A DNA stretch of 64,000 bases from Sulfuricella sp. (GTDB taxonomy: Bacteria; Pseudomonadota; Gammaproteobacteria; Burkholderiales; Sulfuricellaceae): assembly GCA_028713975.1 (NCBI GenBank), contig JAQTNE010000001.1:1-64000 (forward strand), read 5' to 3'. The notes under the pieces were generated by a model. That model did no database searches and was not told the DNA's origin. It saw only the letters and a program-made list of their open reading frames with translations. Every line of letters begins with the position of its first letter. Position 1 is the first letter of the stretch. Both the position numbers and the translations under genes were made by a program. Shown piece by piece: positions 48,367 to 60,100 of the stretch.

Positions 48367-49239
48367 TTATAATTTCTCGCCCCAATGCAGCTTCTGCCTG
48401 AGCATGCTGTAATAGCTGTGGCCCAATGGGTGAAGCAGGCGCACCATCTGACTGGAGCGACGCACGATGATCCAGTCGTTTTCCTGCAAATCGAAATGGC
48501 GCTGGCCGTCGAAGTGGACGCGCGCATCGTCGGCGCGGAGCAGCAAAATCTCGATGGTGCTTTCGCTGTTCACCGCGATAGGCCGGTCGCTCAAGGTGTG
48601 CGGGCAGATCGGCACAAGCACCACCGCTTCCAGCGTGGGATGCAGAATCGGCCCGCCGGAAGACAGGGCATAAGCGGTAGAGCCGGTCGGAGTGGAGACG
48701 ATCAAACCGTCGGAACGCTGGCTGTAAACGAATTGACCATCGACAAACACCTCCAGCTCGATCAGGCGCGCCGTAGCGCCCTTGCTCACTACCGCATCGT
48801 TGAAGGCACAAGCCTCGTGGACATTTTCCCCATGGCGACGGATAGTAACTGCAAGCAAAAAACGGGCTTCGCTAAGATAATCGCCAGCCAGAATTTCGGC
48901 CATGGTTTCCAGCATGGCTTCCGCCGAAACATCGGTGAGAAAACCGAGCCGCCCCTGATTGACGCCCACCAGCGGCACGTCATAGGCATGCAGGGAACGG
49001 GCGATGTTCAGCATGGTGCCGTCGCCGCCCAGCACTACCGCCAGATCGGCCCGCTCGCCGATTTCCTCCAGGCTGGCCACAGGAAATGCGCTCACGCCGG
49101 TGCTTTCGGCGGTTTGCCGTTCCACCAGCACGCCGCACTCCCGCTCCTCGAGGAAGCGGGCCAGGCGCAACAGCGGATCGCCGATCTCCGGGCTATTGTA
49201 TTTGCCAATCAGGGCAACGGTTTTGAAGAGCTGACTCAT
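48367..49239 (-). CDS. nadK: NAD kinase
   Basis: LAVVLGGDGTMLNIAR, GVNQGRLGFLTD, STPTGSTAYALSSGGPI. Confidence 0.96.
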   Translation of the reverse strand: MSQLFKTVALIGKYNSPEIGDPLLRLARFLEERECGVLVERQTAESTGVSAFPVASLEEIGERADLAVVLGGDGTMLNIARSLHAYDVPLVGVNQGRLGFLTDVSAEAMLETMAEILAGDYLSEARFLLAVTIRRHGENVHEACAFNDAVVSKGATARLIELEVFVDGQFVYSQRSDGLIVSTPTGSTAYALSSGGPILHPTLEAVVLVPICPHTLSDRPIAVNSESTIEILLLRADDARVHFDGQRHFDLQENDWIIVRRSSQMVRLLHPLGHSYYSMLRQKLHWGEKL

Positions 49240-49317
49240 GCCGCGAATTAGACCATAATTAAACTTTTGGTGGTACTATCAATCAAAGCGCATATCGTAA
49301 AATACACAGTTAAATCC

Positions 49318-50337
49318 ATGATAGACAAACGCGCGCAAATCCTGCTCAAAACCCTGGTGGAACGCTACATCAGCGAAGGCCAGCCAATCGGTTCCCGCAC
49401 CCTGTCAAAATTTTCCGGGCTGGATCTGAGTGCGGCCACCATCCGCAACATCATGGCCGACCTGGAAGAGATGGGCTACATTATCAGCCCGCACACCTCC
49501 GCCGGTCGCATCCCCACGCCGCTCGGCTACCGTTTCTTTGTGGATTCCCTGCTGACGGTGCAACCGCTGGGCGCCATCGAAGTGCACCAACTGGAAAACC
49601 AGCTCCATCCCAGCGACCCGCAAAAACTGATCGCATCCGCCTCGCAACTGCTGTCCGACCTGACCCAGTTCGCCGGCATCGTCATGTCGCCAAAACGCCG
49701 CAGCATCGCCTTCCGGCATATCGAGTTCGTCAGCCTCTCCGACAAGCGCATTTTGCTGATCCTGGTCACCACCGACGACAATGTGCAGAACCGTATCATC
49801 GTCAGCGAGAAATCCTACACCGCGTCGGAACTGACCCAGGCGGCTAATTTCATCAACCAGCACTATGCCGGCTGCACCCTGGAAGAAGTACGCGGCAAAA
49901 TGCAGGTCGAACTGAAGCAATTGCACCGCGACATGACCTCGCTGATGGCCGTGGCGCTGGAAGCAGGCAGCGAAGCAATGGGAGACGTCGCCGACAGCTA
50001 CGTACTGTCCGGCGAGCGCAAGCTGCTGCATGTGCAGGACCTGTCTTCCAACATGGCATCGCTGCGCAGGCTGTTCGACGCCTTCGATCAGAAAACCACC
50101 CTGCTGCAGCTTCTGGACATCAGCCAGCAAGCCCAGGGCGTGCAGATTTTCATCGGCGGCGAATCGGGCCGCATGCCACTCGACGAATACAGCATGGTCA
50201 CCGCGCCCTATGAAGTGGACGGCCAGGTCGTCGGCACTGTCGGCGTAATCGGCCCAACCAGGATGGCCTACGAACGTGTCATTCCGATCGTGGACGTGAC
50301 CGCCAAGCTGCTTTCCAGCGCGCTGTCCTATCATTAA
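49318..50337 (+). CDS. hrcA: heat-inducible transcription repressor HrcA
   Basis: [49 protein letters not shown]. Confidence 0.96.
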   Translation: MIDKRAQILLKTLVERYISEGQPIGSRTLSKFSGLDLSAATIRNIMADLEEMGYIISPHTSAGRIPTPLGYRFFVDSLLTVQPLGAIEVHQLENQLHPSDPQKLIASASQLLSDLTQFAGIVMSPKRRSIAFRHIEFVSLSDKRILLILVTTDDNVQNRIIVSEKSYTASELTQAANFINQHYAGCTLEEVRGKMQVELKQLHRDMTSLMAVALEAGSEAMGDVADSYVLSGERKLLHVQDLSSNMASLRRLFDAFDQKTTLLQLLDISQQAQGVQIFIGGESGRMPLDEYSMVTAPYEVDGQVVGTVGVIGPTRMAYERVIPIVDVTAKLLSSALSYH

Positions 50338-50403
50338 ACGCCGATGCACGCAGATTACCCTGTAAATTTTTATCGGCGTTTACCGGCGCTTACCGGCGGT
50401 TGA
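50335..50403. repeat. inverted repeat (CGCCGATNNACGCAGATT type), second copy
   Basis: taaacgccgatgcacgcagatta ... tatcggcgtttaccggcgcttaccggcggttga. Confidence 0.65.
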
Positions 50404-50408
50404 TCTCC

Positions 50409-51581
50409 ATGCCATCCTATCTCCCCGAACCCCTTTACCGCCACGGCACCGCCGCAAAAACCGGCATTCTCCTGATCAACCTCGGCACGCCGGACGCGCC
50501 CACTGCCGCCGCAGTAAGAGCTTATCTAAAGGAATTTCTCGGCGACCCGCGCGTGGTGGAAATTCCCCGCGCATTGTGGTGGCTGATCCTGAACGGCGTT
50601 ATCCTCAACACCCGGCCAAAAAAATCGGCGGAAAAATACGCCCTGATCTGGACAGCGGAAGGTTCGCCACTGCTCGTCCACACCCAAAAGCAGGCCAAGC
50701 TGTTGCGGGGTTATCTCGGCGAATCGCTCGGCTCATCCGCCCCGGCAGCCCTCTCCCCAACCCTCTCCCATGGGGAGAGGGGGCAATCGTGCTCTCCCCC
50801 AAAAGACGGGGGAGAGGATAAACCCTTGGTGGAATTCGCCATGTGCTACGGCAACCCTTCGATTGCAGCCGGACTGGAAAAACTCAGGCAGCAGAACTGC
50901 GACCGCATCCTGATCGTGCCGCTTTACCCGCAGTATGCCGCCAGCTCCACCGCCTCGGCCATGGACGCAGTGTTCAAGGCGTTACGGAGAATGCGCAACA
51001 TGCCGGAAATCCGCACCATCCGGCATTTTCACGACCATCCGGCCTACATCGCGGCATTGGCGCAAAGCGTGCGCGACTACTGGATGCAGAACGGTCATCC
51101 TGACAAACTCATCATGAGTTTTCACGGCGTCCCCCGTTACACCCTGGACAAAGGCGACCCCTACCACTGCGAATGCCAGAAAACCGGCCGGCTGCTGGCA
51201 GAAGCGCTGGGACTCTCGGCGCAACAGTACCAGATCACCTTCCAATCGCGCTTTGGCCGCGCCGAATGGGTCAAGCCTTACACTACCGCGACTCTGGAAG
51301 ACCTCGGCAAACAGGGTACAAAGCGCGTGGACGTAATCTGTCCCGGCTTCGTCGGCGACTGCCTGGAAACGCTGGAGGAGATTGCCATGGAAGGCAAAGC
51401 CACCTTCCTCGGCGCAGGCGGCGGAGAATATCATTACATCCCCTGCCTCAACGAGCGGCAGGACTGGATAATGGCATTGCGCACCATTGTTGCCGAACAT
51501 CTACAGGGCTGGCACACCGGACAGGAAGATGCCAGCGCCGCTTCACGTACCCGCGCGCTGGCGATGGGCGCAAGGAATTAA
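50409..51581 (+). CDS. hemH: ferrochelatase with a repeat-derived in-frame insertion
   Basis: [65 protein letters not shown]. Confidence 0.95.
   Translation: MPSYLPEPLYRHGTAAKTGILLINLGTPDAPTAAAVRAYLKEFLGDPRVVEIPRALWWLILNGVILNTRPKKSAEKYALIWTAEGSPLLVHTQKQAKLLRGYLGESLGSSAPAALSPTLSHGERGQSCSPPKDGGEDKPLVEFAMCYGNPSIAAGLEKLRQQNCDRILIVPLYPQYAASSTASAMDAVFKALRRMRNMPEIRTIRHFHDHPAYIAALAQSVRDYWMQNGHPDKLIMSFHGVPRYTLDKGDPYHCECQKTGRLLAEALGLSAQQYQITFQSRFGRAEWVKPYTTATLEDLGKQGTKRVDVICPGFVGDCLETLEEIAMEGKATFLGAGGGEYHYIPCLNERQDWIMALRTIVAEHLQGWHTGQEDASAASRTRALAMGARN
50749..50817. repeat. CCCTCTCCCC...GGGGAGAGG palindromic repeat inside hemH
   Basis: ccctctccccaaccctctcccatggggagagggggcaatcgtgctctcccccaaaagacgggggagagg. 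Confidence 0.8.
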
Positions 51582-51643
51582 AATATTCAATATCAAGCAG
51601 CAATCTCTTAAAATTTTTATAGATACCCCTGCGGCATCCTCAT

Positions 51644-51669
51644 AGAGCCATAAAAATTTTTATGGCTCT
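51644..51669. repeat. 26-bp perfect palindrome
   Basis: agagccataaaaatttttatggctct. Confidence 0.85.
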
Positions 51670-51739
51670 GACCATCAAGTTTCGCCCCGAATTACCGATA
51701 CATCTAATGTAGAACTTATTCGCCGGGACGGAACCCATC

Positions 51740-52840
51740 ATGAAAATCGCAAGCTCGAACATTCTGCTGACCAGCCAGCATGCTTCCATCGAGCAGCATA
51801 CGGTGCAGGAATCGCTCAAAATGTGGATCGGAAATAAGCGTCCGGATTTTGAGGGCCACAACAGCGAACAAAACACCACTCGCGCGGCTGGCGTGGACAG
51901 CCGGTTGAAAGCTGATATGGTCAACCTGTCGAAAGAAGGCCAGGCAGCGGCACAGGCCGATTCATCCAAAAAAACAGCCGAAATCGATCCCGAAAAGGAA
52001 CTGGAAAAAGACCCACGCTTCATGTTGATCAAACTGATGGTGGAAGCGCTCACCGGGCAGAAGATCAAACTGGTTAAAGTTGAGGATGTCCAGCCCGCCC
52101 CGTCCGTCCAGAACATTTCCGACCCGAACAAGGCGGCACAGGCGCAGGCGCCGGAGCAACCCGAGCAGGCCGGGTTCGGCGTCGAATACGACCGCCACGA
52201 AACCCACTATGAAGCCGAACAGACCGCTTTCTCCGCCACGGGCGTAGTCACAACCACAGACGGCAAGGAAATAAAGTTCGACCTGAACCTTTCCATGAAC
52301 CGCGAACACTTTGAACAAACCGATATCAGCCTGCGCCTGGGCGACGCGAAAAAGAAAGACCCGCTGGTGATCAATTTTTCCGGTACCGCGGCGCAGCTCA
52401 CCAGCACCAAGTTCAGCTTCGACCTCGATGCAGACGGCAAGAACGACAATATCTCCTTTGTCGCTCCCGGCAGCGGCTTTCTCGCCCTCGACAAGAACGG
52501 CGACGGCAAAATCAATAACGGCAGCGAACTGTTCGGCCCCGCCAGCGGCAACGGTTTTCAGGAACTGTCGGCTTATGATGAGGACAAGAATGGCTGGATC
52601 GACGAGAACGACGCGGTTTACCAGAAACTGCGCGTCTGGACCAAGGACGCCGATGGTAAGGACACCTTGAGCACGCTGGCCCAGAAACAAGTCGGCGCGA
52701 TCTACCTCGGCAATGTCAGCACGTCATTCGACCTCAAGAATAGCCAGAACCAGTTGGATGGACAGATCAAATCCACCGGGGTCTACCTCGGCGAGAACGG
52801 CGGTGTTGGCACGGTGCAGCAGGTCGATCTGACAGTGTAA
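51740..52840 (+). CDS. hypothetical protein with Ca-binding-like D-x-D-x-D-G repeats
   Basis: FDLDADGKNDNISFV, LDKNGDGKINNGSELFG, YDEDKNGWIDENDAVYQ. Confidence 0.8.
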   Translation: MKIASSNILLTSQHASIEQHTVQESLKMWIGNKRPDFEGHNSEQNTTRAAGVDSRLKADMVNLSKEGQAAAQADSSKKTAEIDPEKELEKDPRFMLIKLMVEALTGQKIKLVKVEDVQPAPSVQNISDPNKAAQAQAPEQPEQAGFGVEYDRHETHYEAEQTAFSATGVVTTTDGKEIKFDLNLSMNREHFEQTDISLRLGDAKKKDPLVINFSGTAAQLTSTKFSFDLDADGKNDNISFVAPGSGFLALDKNGDGKINNGSELFGPASGNGFQELSAYDEDKNGWIDENDAVYQKLRVWTKDADGKDTLSTLAQKQVGAIYLGNVSTSFDLKNSQNQLDGQIKSTGVYLGENGGVGTVQQVDLTV

Positions 52841-52928
52841 TTCCGCAGGAGCAGCCTTTCGCCGGACGCCCTATCTGTCGCGGCGGGCAAGGGTACTCCG
52901 CGCCCTTCAAAAATATCGTCACCCCCCT

Positions 52929-52956
52929 CTTGAAATAAACAGACCACACCCCACAT
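52929..52956 (+). promoter_or_regulatory. putative sigma-32 promoter for grpE
   Basis: CTTGAA (52929-52934), 14 nt, CCCCACAT (52949-52956). Confidence 0.7.
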
Positions 52957-52984
52957 ACCGTTGCATTGACATCAGGAGGACGCA

Positions 52985-53533
52985 ATGCAACCCGAAGATC
53001 AAGAAAACAAACTCGAGCAGGAAGAATTCCTCGAAAAGCTGGATGAAGCGTCAACCACAAGCGAAGTCATGCCCAGCCTGGAGGAGATGCTCAAGCAGGC
53101 CGAACTGGCCGCACAGGAGCACCATGACGCATGGCTGCGCGCCAAGGCCGACGCGGACAACACCCGCAAGCGCGCGCAGGAAGACATTGCCAAGGCCCAT
53201 AAATTCGCCGTCGAAGGCTTCTCCTCCGAACTGCTGGCCGTCAAGGACAGCCTCGAAGCCGCCCTCAAAGTGGAAACAGCCGATCTTGCCAGCATGAAAA
53301 GCGGCGTCGAGCTGACCCTCAAACAACTCATCTCGGTGTTCGAAAAATTCAACCTCAACGAAATCCACCCGGTGGGTGAAAAATTCGACCCGCACAAACA
53401 CCAGGCGATGAGCATGGTCGAGGCCGATGCCGCCCCCAACACCGTAGTCAGCGTTCTGCAAAAAGGTTATCTGCTGCATGACCGGGTGCTGCGGCCAGCC
53501 TTGGTGATGGTAGCCAAGCCCAAAGAGGCTTGA
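52985..53533 (+). CDS. grpE: nucleotide exchange factor GrpE
   Basis: [40 protein letters not shown]. Confidence 0.96.
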   Translation: MQPEDQENKLEQEEFLEKLDEASTTSEVMPSLEEMLKQAELAAQEHHDAWLRAKADADNTRKRAQEDIAKAHKFAVEGFSSELLAVKDSLEAALKVETADLASMKSGVELTLKQLISVFEKFNLNEIHPVGEKFDPHKHQAMSMVEADAAPNTVVSVLQKGYLLHDRVLRPALVMVAKPKEA

Positions 53534-53609
53534 AAATACCCGGGCCAACCCCATCTACTCGTCAGGGTTAAGTTAATCATCGGAAATTTGTTAATTTAAA
53601 GGAATTATT

Positions 53610-55526
53610 ATGGGAAAAATCATCGGCATTGACTTGGGTACCACCAACTCGTGCGTGGCCGTCATGGAAAACGGCCAGTCCAAGGTCATCGAAAACTCCG
53701 AAGGCGCGCGCACCACGCCGTCCATCGTCGCCTACGCCGAAGACGGCGAAATCCTGTGCGGCGCACCGGCCAAGCGCCAGGCCGTCACCAACCCGAAAAA
53801 CACCTTGTACGCGGTGAAACGCCTGATTGGCCGCCGTTTCGAGGAAAAAGAAGTGCAAAAAGACATCGGCCTGATGCCCTTCTGTATTCTCAAGGCCGAC
53901 AACGGCGATGCCTGGGTACAAGTGCGCGACAAGAAAATGGCGCCGCCGCAGGTTTCCGCAGAAGTGCTGCGCAAAATGAAGAAGACCGCCGAAGACTACC
54001 TCGGCGAAGAAGTCACCGAAGCGGTGATCACCGTGCCGGCCTACTTCAACGACAGCCAGCGCCAAGCCACCAAAGACGCGGGTCGCATTGCCGGTCTGGA
54101 AGTGAAACGCATCATCAACGAGCCGACCGCGGCCGCGCTGGCCTTCGGCATGGACAAGAAAGAAGGTGACCGCAAGGTCGCGGTATTCGACCTGGGCGGG
54201 GGCACCTTCGACGTTTCCATCATCGAGATCGCCGAGATCGAGGGCGAACACCAGTTCGAGGTGCTGTCCACCAACGGCGACACCTTCCTCGGCGGCGAAG
54301 ACTTCGACCAGCGCCTGATGGACTACCTGGTGGATGAATTCAAGAAAGACAGCGGCGTCGATCTGAAGAATGACGTGCTCGCCCTGCAACGTCTGAAAGA
54401 CGCCGCCGAAAAGGCCAAGATCGAGCTGTCTTCCGGCCAGCAGACCGAGGTCAACCTGCCTTACATCACCGCCGACGCCACCGGGCCGAAGCACCTTGCG
54501 GTCAAAATCACCCGCAGCAAGTTCGAGAGTCTGGTCGAAGACCTGATCGAGCGCACCGTTGCGCCCTGCCGCATGGCGATCAAGGATGCCGGCGTCAAGC
54601 TCGACGACATTGCCGACGTGATCCTGGTCGGCGGCCAGTCCCGCATGCCCAAGGTACAGGAGAAGGTCAAGGAAATTTTCGGCAAAGAGCCGCGCAAGGA
54701 CGTCAACCCCGACGAAGCCGTTGCCGTCGGCGCCGCCATTCAGGGCGGCGTGCTGCAAGGCGAAGTGAAGGACGTGCTGCTGCTCGACGTGACGCCATTG
54801 TCTCTCGGCATCGAAACCATGGGCGGCGTGATGACCAAGCTGATCCAGAAGAACACCACCATCCCGACCAAGGCGTCGCAGGTGTTCTCCACCGCCGAGG
54901 ACAACCAGAACGCGGTGACCATCCACGTGCTGCAGGGCGAACGCGAAGTGGCTGCCGGCAACAAGAGCCTGGGCCAGTTCAACCTGTCCGACATCCCGCC
55001 TGCGTCGCGCGGTATGCCGCAGATTGAGGTCACCTTCGACATCGACGCCAACGGCATCTTGCACGTTTCCGCCAAGGATAAGGCCACCGGCAAGGAGAAC
55101 AAGATCAAGATCCAGGCCAGCTCCGGTCTGTCCGAGGAAGAAATCCGCCGCATGGAGCAGGACGCGGCGACCCACGCCGAGGAAGACCGCAAGACGCTGG
55201 AACTGGTCAACGCCCGCAACCAGTGCGACGCCATGGTACATTCGGTGAAAAAATCGCTGACCGACTATGGCGACAAGATCGACGCCGACGAAAAAGCCAG
55301 GATCGAGGCCGCGCTGAAAGATGCCGAGGAAGCCCTCAAAGGCAACGACAAGGACACCATCGAAGCCAAGACCAAGGCACTGGCCGACGCCTCCCACAAG
55401 CTGGCGGAAAAAATGTACGCCGATCAGGCACCACCGGAAGCGGGCGGCGCTGAACCGGGCAATAAAGAGGCGGACGACAACGTGGTGGATGCCGAGTTTG
55501 AGGAAGTCAAAACTGAGAAGAAGTAA
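53610..55526 (+). CDS. dnaK: molecular chaperone DnaK
   Basis: [42 protein letters not shown]. Confidence 0.98.
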   Translation: MGKIIGIDLGTTNSCVAVMENGQSKVIENSEGARTTPSIVAYAEDGEILCGAPAKRQAVTNPKNTLYAVKRLIGRRFEEKEVQKDIGLMPFCILKADNGDAWVQVRDKKMAPPQVSAEVLRKMKKTAEDYLGEEVTEAVITVPAYFNDSQRQATKDAGRIAGLEVKRIINEPTAAALAFGMDKKEGDRKVAVFDLGGGTFDVSIIEIAEIEGEHQFEVLSTNGDTFLGGEDFDQRLMDYLVDEFKKDSGVDLKNDVLALQRLKDAAEKAKIELSSGQQTEVNLPYITADATGPKHLAVKITRSKFESLVEDLIERTVAPCRMAIKDAGVKLDDIADVILVGGQSRMPKVQEKVKEIFGKEPRKDVNPDEAVAVGAAIQGGVLQGEVKDVLLLDVTPLSLGIETMGGVMTKLIQKNTTIPTKASQVFSTAEDNQNAVTIHVLQGEREVAAGNKSLGQFNLSDIPPASRGMPQIEVTFDIDANGILHVSAKDKATGKENKIKIQASSGLSEEEIRRMEQDAATHAEEDRKTLELVNARNQCDAMVHSVKKSLTDYGDKIDADEKARIEAALKDAEEALKGNDKDTIEAKTKALADASHKLAEKMYADQAPPEAGGAEPGNKEADDNVVDAEFEEVKTEKK

Positions 55527-55532
55527 AACCCA

Positions 55533-55620
55533 TTAACCGCAGAGGACGCGGAGGACGCAGAGGAAAAGCGCCAGATTCATGCCTGGCATTTCTCCGCGTC
55601 CTCCGCGTCCTCTGCGGTAA
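55533..55620. repeat. inverted repeat with periodic CGCAGAGGA arms
   Basis: ttaaccgcagaggacgcggaggacgcagagga ... tctccgcgtcctccgcgtcctctgcggtaa. Confidence 0.85.
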
Positions 55621-55632
55621 AGATTGGTAATT

Positions 55633-56760
55633 ATGTCAAAACGCGACTTTTACGAAATTCTCGGCGTCAACAAAGATGCCAACGATGACGAGATCAAGAA
55701 GGCTTACCGCAAGCTCGCCATGAAGTTTCATCCGGATCGCAATCCGGATAATCCCAAAGCGGAAGAGCATTTCAAGGAAGCCAAGGAAGCTTACGAGGCG
55801 CTGTCCGACCCACAGAAACGTGCGGCTTACGACCAGTACGGCCACGCCGGGGTTGACCCGCAGGCCGGCATGGGCGGCGGTGCTGGCATGGGCGGTTTCG
55901 CGGACGCCTTCGGCGATATTTTCGGCGATATTTTCGGCGGTGCCGGTGGGCGCGGCGGCGGGCGCTCCAACGTCTACCGCGGCGCCGACCTGCGCTACAA
56001 CCTGGAAATCTCGCTGGAAGAAGCTGCCCGCGGCACCGAAACCAAGATCCGCATTCCCACCATGGCGGCATGTGACACTTGCCACGGCTCGGGCGCCAAA
56101 GCCGGTACCAAGCCGGAAACCTGCCCTACTTGCGCGGGCCACGGCCAGGTGCGGATGCAGCAGGGCTTTTTCTCGATCCAGCAGGCCTGCCCCAAGTGCC
56201 ACGGCAGCGGCAAGGTCATCGCCAACCCCTGCCCCACCTGCCAGGGCAGTGGCCGGGTCAAGCAGTACAAGACCCTGGCGGTAAAAATCCCTTCCGGCGT
56301 CGACGAGGGCGATCGCATCCGGCTGTCGGGCGAAGGCGAGGCTGGCGTCAACGGCGGGCCGCCGGGCGACCTCTACGTGGTGATCCAGATCAAGGCCCAC
56401 TCCGTTTTCCAGCGCGACCACAACGACCTGCACTGCGAAATGCCGATCAGCTTCACCACCGCCGCACTGGGCGGCGAAATCGAAATTCCGACGCTGGACG
56501 GTCACGCCAAAATAAAAATCCCGGCGGAAACCCAGTCCGGCAAGGTGTTCCGCCTGCGCGGCAAGGGCATCAAGGGCGTGCGCAGCAGCACGCACGGCGA
56601 TCTGCTCTGCCATATGGTGCTTGAGACCCCGGTCAACCTGACCGAGCGCCAGAAGGAACTATTCAAGGAACTCGAGGCATTGAGCTGGGGCCACGAAGCG
56701 ACCCACAACCCACGCGCGAAATCCTGGATGGATAAGGTACGCCAGTTTTTCGGGCAATAG
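55633..56760 (+). CDS. dnaJ: molecular chaperone DnaJ
   Basis: J-domain and four CxxCxGxG zinc repeats. Confidence 0.98.
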   Translation: MSKRDFYEILGVNKDANDDEIKKAYRKLAMKFHPDRNPDNPKAEEHFKEAKEAYEALSDPQKRAAYDQYGHAGVDPQAGMGGGAGMGGFADAFGDIFGDIFGGAGGRGGGRSNVYRGADLRYNLEISLEEAARGTETKIRIPTMAACDTCHGSGAKAGTKPETCPTCAGHGQVRMQQGFFSIQQACPKCHGSGKVIANPCPTCQGSGRVKQYKTLAVKIPSGVDEGDRIRLSGEGEAGVNGGPPGDLYVVIQIKAHSVFQRDHNDLHCEMPISFTTAALGGEIEIPTLDGHAKIKIPAETQSGKVFRLRGKGIKGVRSSTHGDLLCHMVLETPVNLTERQKELFKELEALSWGHEATHNPRAKSWMDKVRQFFGQ

Positions 56761-56780
56761 CCTTGTGAATGACAGGCAAT

Positions 56781-56811
56781 AAAAAAGGGAGGCGATGCCT
56801 CCCTTTTTTAT
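56781..56811. terminator. bidirectional rho-independent terminator between dnaJ and cysS
   Basis: aaaaaagggaggcgatgcctcccttttttat; 7-bp GC-rich stem with A/T tracts on both sides. Confidence 0.9.
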
Positions 56812-56815
56812 TCGG

Positions 56816-58231
56816 CTAGTTGCGCCGCCACACCGTACCCTGCGCGGTGTCTTCCAGCACGATGCCGACATCCAGCAGCTCCTTGCGGATGCGATCGGCC
56901 TCGGCGTAATTTTTTGCGTTTTTCGCTACCATGCGCTTTTCAATAAGTCGCTCAATGTCTACATTTGGCTTTAAAGAGGAACCCTCGGCTAAAGTACCCC
57001 AGCCAGCCATTGTTCCCTGAAAGAATTCGTCTGGATCGCGCTGCAACAGACCCAAGGTCGCGCCCAATGACCGAAGCAATCCGGCCAGGCGCGCGTCGCG
57101 AGATTTGTTGACCTCGCCCGCCAAGTCGAACAACACGGCGACCGCTTCGGCGGTATTGAAATCGTCCTCCATCGCCGCCTTGAAGGCGGCGGCGTAGGGA
57201 TCATGCCAGTCGACAGTGACTTCGTCCGGCGGCACATTCTTCAGCGCGGTGTAAAGCCGCGTCAGCGCGCCCTTGGCGTCATCCAGATGCTGGTCGGAAT
57301 AGTTCAGCGGGCTGCGGTAGTGGGCGCGCAGGATGAAGAAACGGATAATTTCTGCACCTTTTATTTTGTCATCTGCAAATTTCTTATCAAACACTTCGCG
57401 GATGGTGAAAAAATTACCCAGCGACTTCGACATCTTTTCGTTGTCGACCCGCACGAAACCGTTGTGTATCCAATAGTTGACGTGCTGGTGGCCGTGCGCG
57501 CCCTCGGACTGGGCGATCTCATTCTCGTGGTGGGGAAACTGCAAATCCGCGCCGCCGCCATGGATGTCAAAATGATCGCCGAGCAACGCATCGCTCATCA
57601 CCGAGCATTCAATATGCCAGCCCGGACGACCCGAACCCCACGGCGAATCCCACTGCGGTTCATCGGGCTTGGCCGATTTCCACAGCACGAAATCGAGCGG
57701 GTCATCCTTGCCGACCGCGACTTCCACTCGTTCACCGGCACGCAGATCGTCGAGCGACTTGCCGGAGAGCTTGCCGTAGCCGGGGAATTTGTGCACCGAA
57801 TAGCACACGTCGCCGCTCTTCGCCACATAGGCCAGCCCGTTGTCCATCAGCGCCTGGATCATCGCGACCATGCCCGGCACGAACTGGGTGGCGCGCGGCT
57901 CGTAAGTGGGCTTTTCCACCCCGAGTTTCGCCGCATCCTCATCCATCGCCGCGATGAAGCGACCGGTCAGCACATCAATGGCCTCGTGGTTCTCTGCGGC
58001 GCGTTTGATGATCTTGTCGTCGATGTCGGTGATGTTGCGCACGTAAGTCACATCGTAGCCATCGGCCTTGAGCCAGCGCTGAATCATGTCAAACACCACC
58101 AGCACGCGGGCGTGGCCCAGATGGCAGTAGTCGTACACCGTCATGCCGCACACATACATGCGCACTTTGCCGGGTTCGATTGGGACGAAATCCTGCTTGG
58201 AGCGGGAAAGGGAATTGTAGATTTTCAGCAT
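56816..58231 (-). CDS. cysS: cysteinyl-tRNA synthetase
   Basis: [36 protein letters not shown]. Confidence 0.97.
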   Translation of the reverse strand: MLKIYNSLSRSKQDFVPIEPGKVRMYVCGMTVYDYCHLGHARVLVVFDMIQRWLKADGYDVTYVRNITDIDDKIIKRAAENHEAIDVLTGRFIAAMDEDAAKLGVEKPTYEPRATQFVPGMVAMIQALMDNGLAYVAKSGDVCYSVHKFPGYGKLSGKSLDDLRAGERVEVAVGKDDPLDFVLWKSAKPDEPQWDSPWGSGRPGWHIECSVMSDALLGDHFDIHGGGADLQFPHHENEIAQSEGAHGHQHVNYWIHNGFVRVDNEKMSKSLGNFFTIREVFDKKFADDKIKGAEIIRFFILRAHYRSPLNYSDQHLDDAKGALTRLYTALKNVPPDEVTVDWHDPYAAAFKAAMEDDFNTAEAVAVLFDLAGEVNKSRDARLAGLLRSLGATLGLLQRDPDEFFQGTMAGWGTLAEGSSLKPNVDIERLIEKRMVAKNAKNYAEADRIRKELLDVGIVLEDTAQGTVWRRN

Positions 58232-58245
58232 CGTAGTACACCTTC

Positions 58246-58319
58246 TAACCGCAGAGGCGCGGAGACGCAGAGATTCCAGCTATTGGATTTTCTCAGCACC
58301 TCCGCGCCTCTGCGGTAAA
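58246..58319. repeat. inverted repeat with periodic CGCAGAGA arms
   Basis: taaccgcagaggcgcggagacgcagaga ... acctccgcgcctctgcggtaaa. Confidence 0.75.
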
Positions 58320-58322
58320 AAA

Positions 58323-59999
58323 TCAGCCCTGTTCTTTCGTCCAGGAATCCTTGAGCGTCACCGTGCGATTGAACACCAGCTTTTTGCCCGGCTGATGTTC
58401 CTTGCGGTCGGCGCAGAAATAACCCAGCCGTTCGAACTGGTAACGGGTTTCAGGCGGCACATCGCGCACGGCAGGCTCGACCCAGCCCGACACCACCTCC
58501 AGCGAGTGGGGGTTGATGAATTCGCGGAAGTCGCGTTCCTTGTCCGCGTCCGGCTCGGCTACGGTGAACAGGCGGTCGTACAGGTGGATTTCCACCGGCA
58601 GCGCGTGTTCGACGGAAACCCAGTGGATCACGCCCTTGACCTTGCGGCCTTCGGGATTTTTTCCGAGGGTGTTGGGGTCGATGGAGCAGCGCAGTTCAAT
58701 CACGTTGCCCGCCGCATCCTTGATGACTTCGTCGCATTTGATTACGTAGCTGTAGCGCAGGCGCACTTCGCCGCCCGGTACCAGGCGCTGCCAGCCGGGC
58801 GGCGGGGTTTCGGCGAAATCGTCGGCTTCGATCCATATCTCTTTCGAGAACGGCACCAGCCGGCTGCCGAATTCGGGATGGTTGGGATGAAAGCCGGCCT
58901 CGCGCGACTGGGTTTCGCCTTCGGCAAAGTTGCTGATCACCAGCTTGAGCGGCCTGACCACCGCCATCACGCGCGGCACGCGCACTTCCATATCCTCGCG
59001 GATGCAGCCTTCGAGTACGCTCATATCGACCACGTTGTCGCTCTTGGAAATGCCGATGCGTCGAGCAAATTCGCGAATGCCCTCAGGGGTGTAGCCGCGC
59101 CGGCGCATACCGGTAATAGTCGGCATGCGCGGATCGTCCCAGCCCGCCACCCGCTTTTCCGTCACGAGCTGGTTGAGCTTGCGCTTGCTGGTGAGGGTGT
59201 ATTGCAGTTCCAGCCGGGAGAATTCGATCTGCTGCGGGTGACACGGCACGGAAAGCTGATCCAGCACCCAGTCGTAAAGCGGGCGGTGATCTTCGAACTC
59301 GAGCGTACACAGGGAATGAGTGATGTTTTCCAGCGCGTCGGAAATGCAATGGGTGTAGTCGTACATCGGGTAAATGCACCACTTGTCGCCAGTGCGAATA
59401 TGGTGGGAACGCTTGATGCGGTAGATCACCGGGTCGCGCAGATTGATATTGGGCGAGGCCATGTCGATCTTGGCGCGCAGCACCTTGCTGCCGTCAGCAA
59501 ACTCGCCTGTGCGCATCCGGGCAAACAGGTCGAGGTTCTCCGCCACGACACGGTCGCGGTGAGGGCTGTTTTTGCCCGGCGCGGTGAGCGTGCCGCGGTA
59601 CTCGCGCATCTCTTCGGCGCTGAGCTCATCCACGTAAGCCTTGCCCTGCCGAATCAACTCGACCGCATAATCGTAAAGCGCCTCGAAATAATCCGATGCC
59701 CAGCGCACTTCGCCGTCCCACTGGAACCCCAGCCAGCGCACGTCATCCTGAATGGACTGGGCGTATTCCTCGCTTTCTTTCTCCGGGTTGGTGTCATCGA
59801 AGCGCAAATTGCATTTGCCGTGATAATCCAGCGCCAGGCCAAAATTCAGGCAAATCGACTTGGCGTGGCCGACGTGCAGATAGCCGTTCGGCTCAGGCGG
59901 AAAGCGGGTGACAATGGCCTTGTGCTTGCCGCCGGCAAGATCGCTTTCGATAATGTTGCGGATGAAATGGGGAACGGGGGCGTTATCGCTGCTGCTCAT
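58323..59999 (-). CDS. glnS: glutaminyl-tRNA synthetase
   Basis: [27 protein letters not shown]; start [16 protein letters not shown]. Confidence 0.97.
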   Translation of the reverse strand: MSSSDNAPVPHFIRNIIESDLAGGKHKAIVTRFPPEPNGYLHVGHAKSICLNFGLALDYHGKCNLRFDDTNPEKESEEYAQSIQDDVRWLGFQWDGEVRWASDYFEALYDYAVELIRQGKAYVDELSAEEMREYRGTLTAPGKNSPHRDRVVAENLDLFARMRTGEFADGSKVLRAKIDMASPNINLRDPVIYRIKRSHHIRTGDKWCIYPMYDYTHCISDALENITHSLCTLEFEDHRPLYDWVLDQLSVPCHPQQIEFSRLELQYTLTSKRKLNQLVTEKRVAGWDDPRMPTITGMRRRGYTPEGIREFARRIGISKSDNVVDMSVLEGCIREDMEVRVPRVMAVVRPLKLVISNFAEGETQSREAGFHPNHPEFGSRLVPFSKEIWIEADDFAETPPPGWQRLVPGGEVRLRYSYVIKCDEVIKDAAGNVIELRCSIDPNTLGKNPEGRKVKGVIHWVSVEHALPVEIHLYDRLFTVAEPDADKERDFREFINPHSLEVVSGWVEPAVRDVPPETRYQFERLGYFCADRKEHQPGKKLVFNRTVTLKDSWTKEQG

Positions 60000-60100
60000 A
60001 AGTTGGGCTGTCTGAAAGTAATTAAAGCAAAGAGTTTGGTGAAAAGGGCGCTTCTTGTTAGAATTCGGCTTGTCTGTAAACAGCGAAAAGTATACTACCA

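Noticed and set aside
53577-55397. 606-aa minus-strand ORF
   Set aside because: Antisense to dnaK, a well-known shadow ORF location
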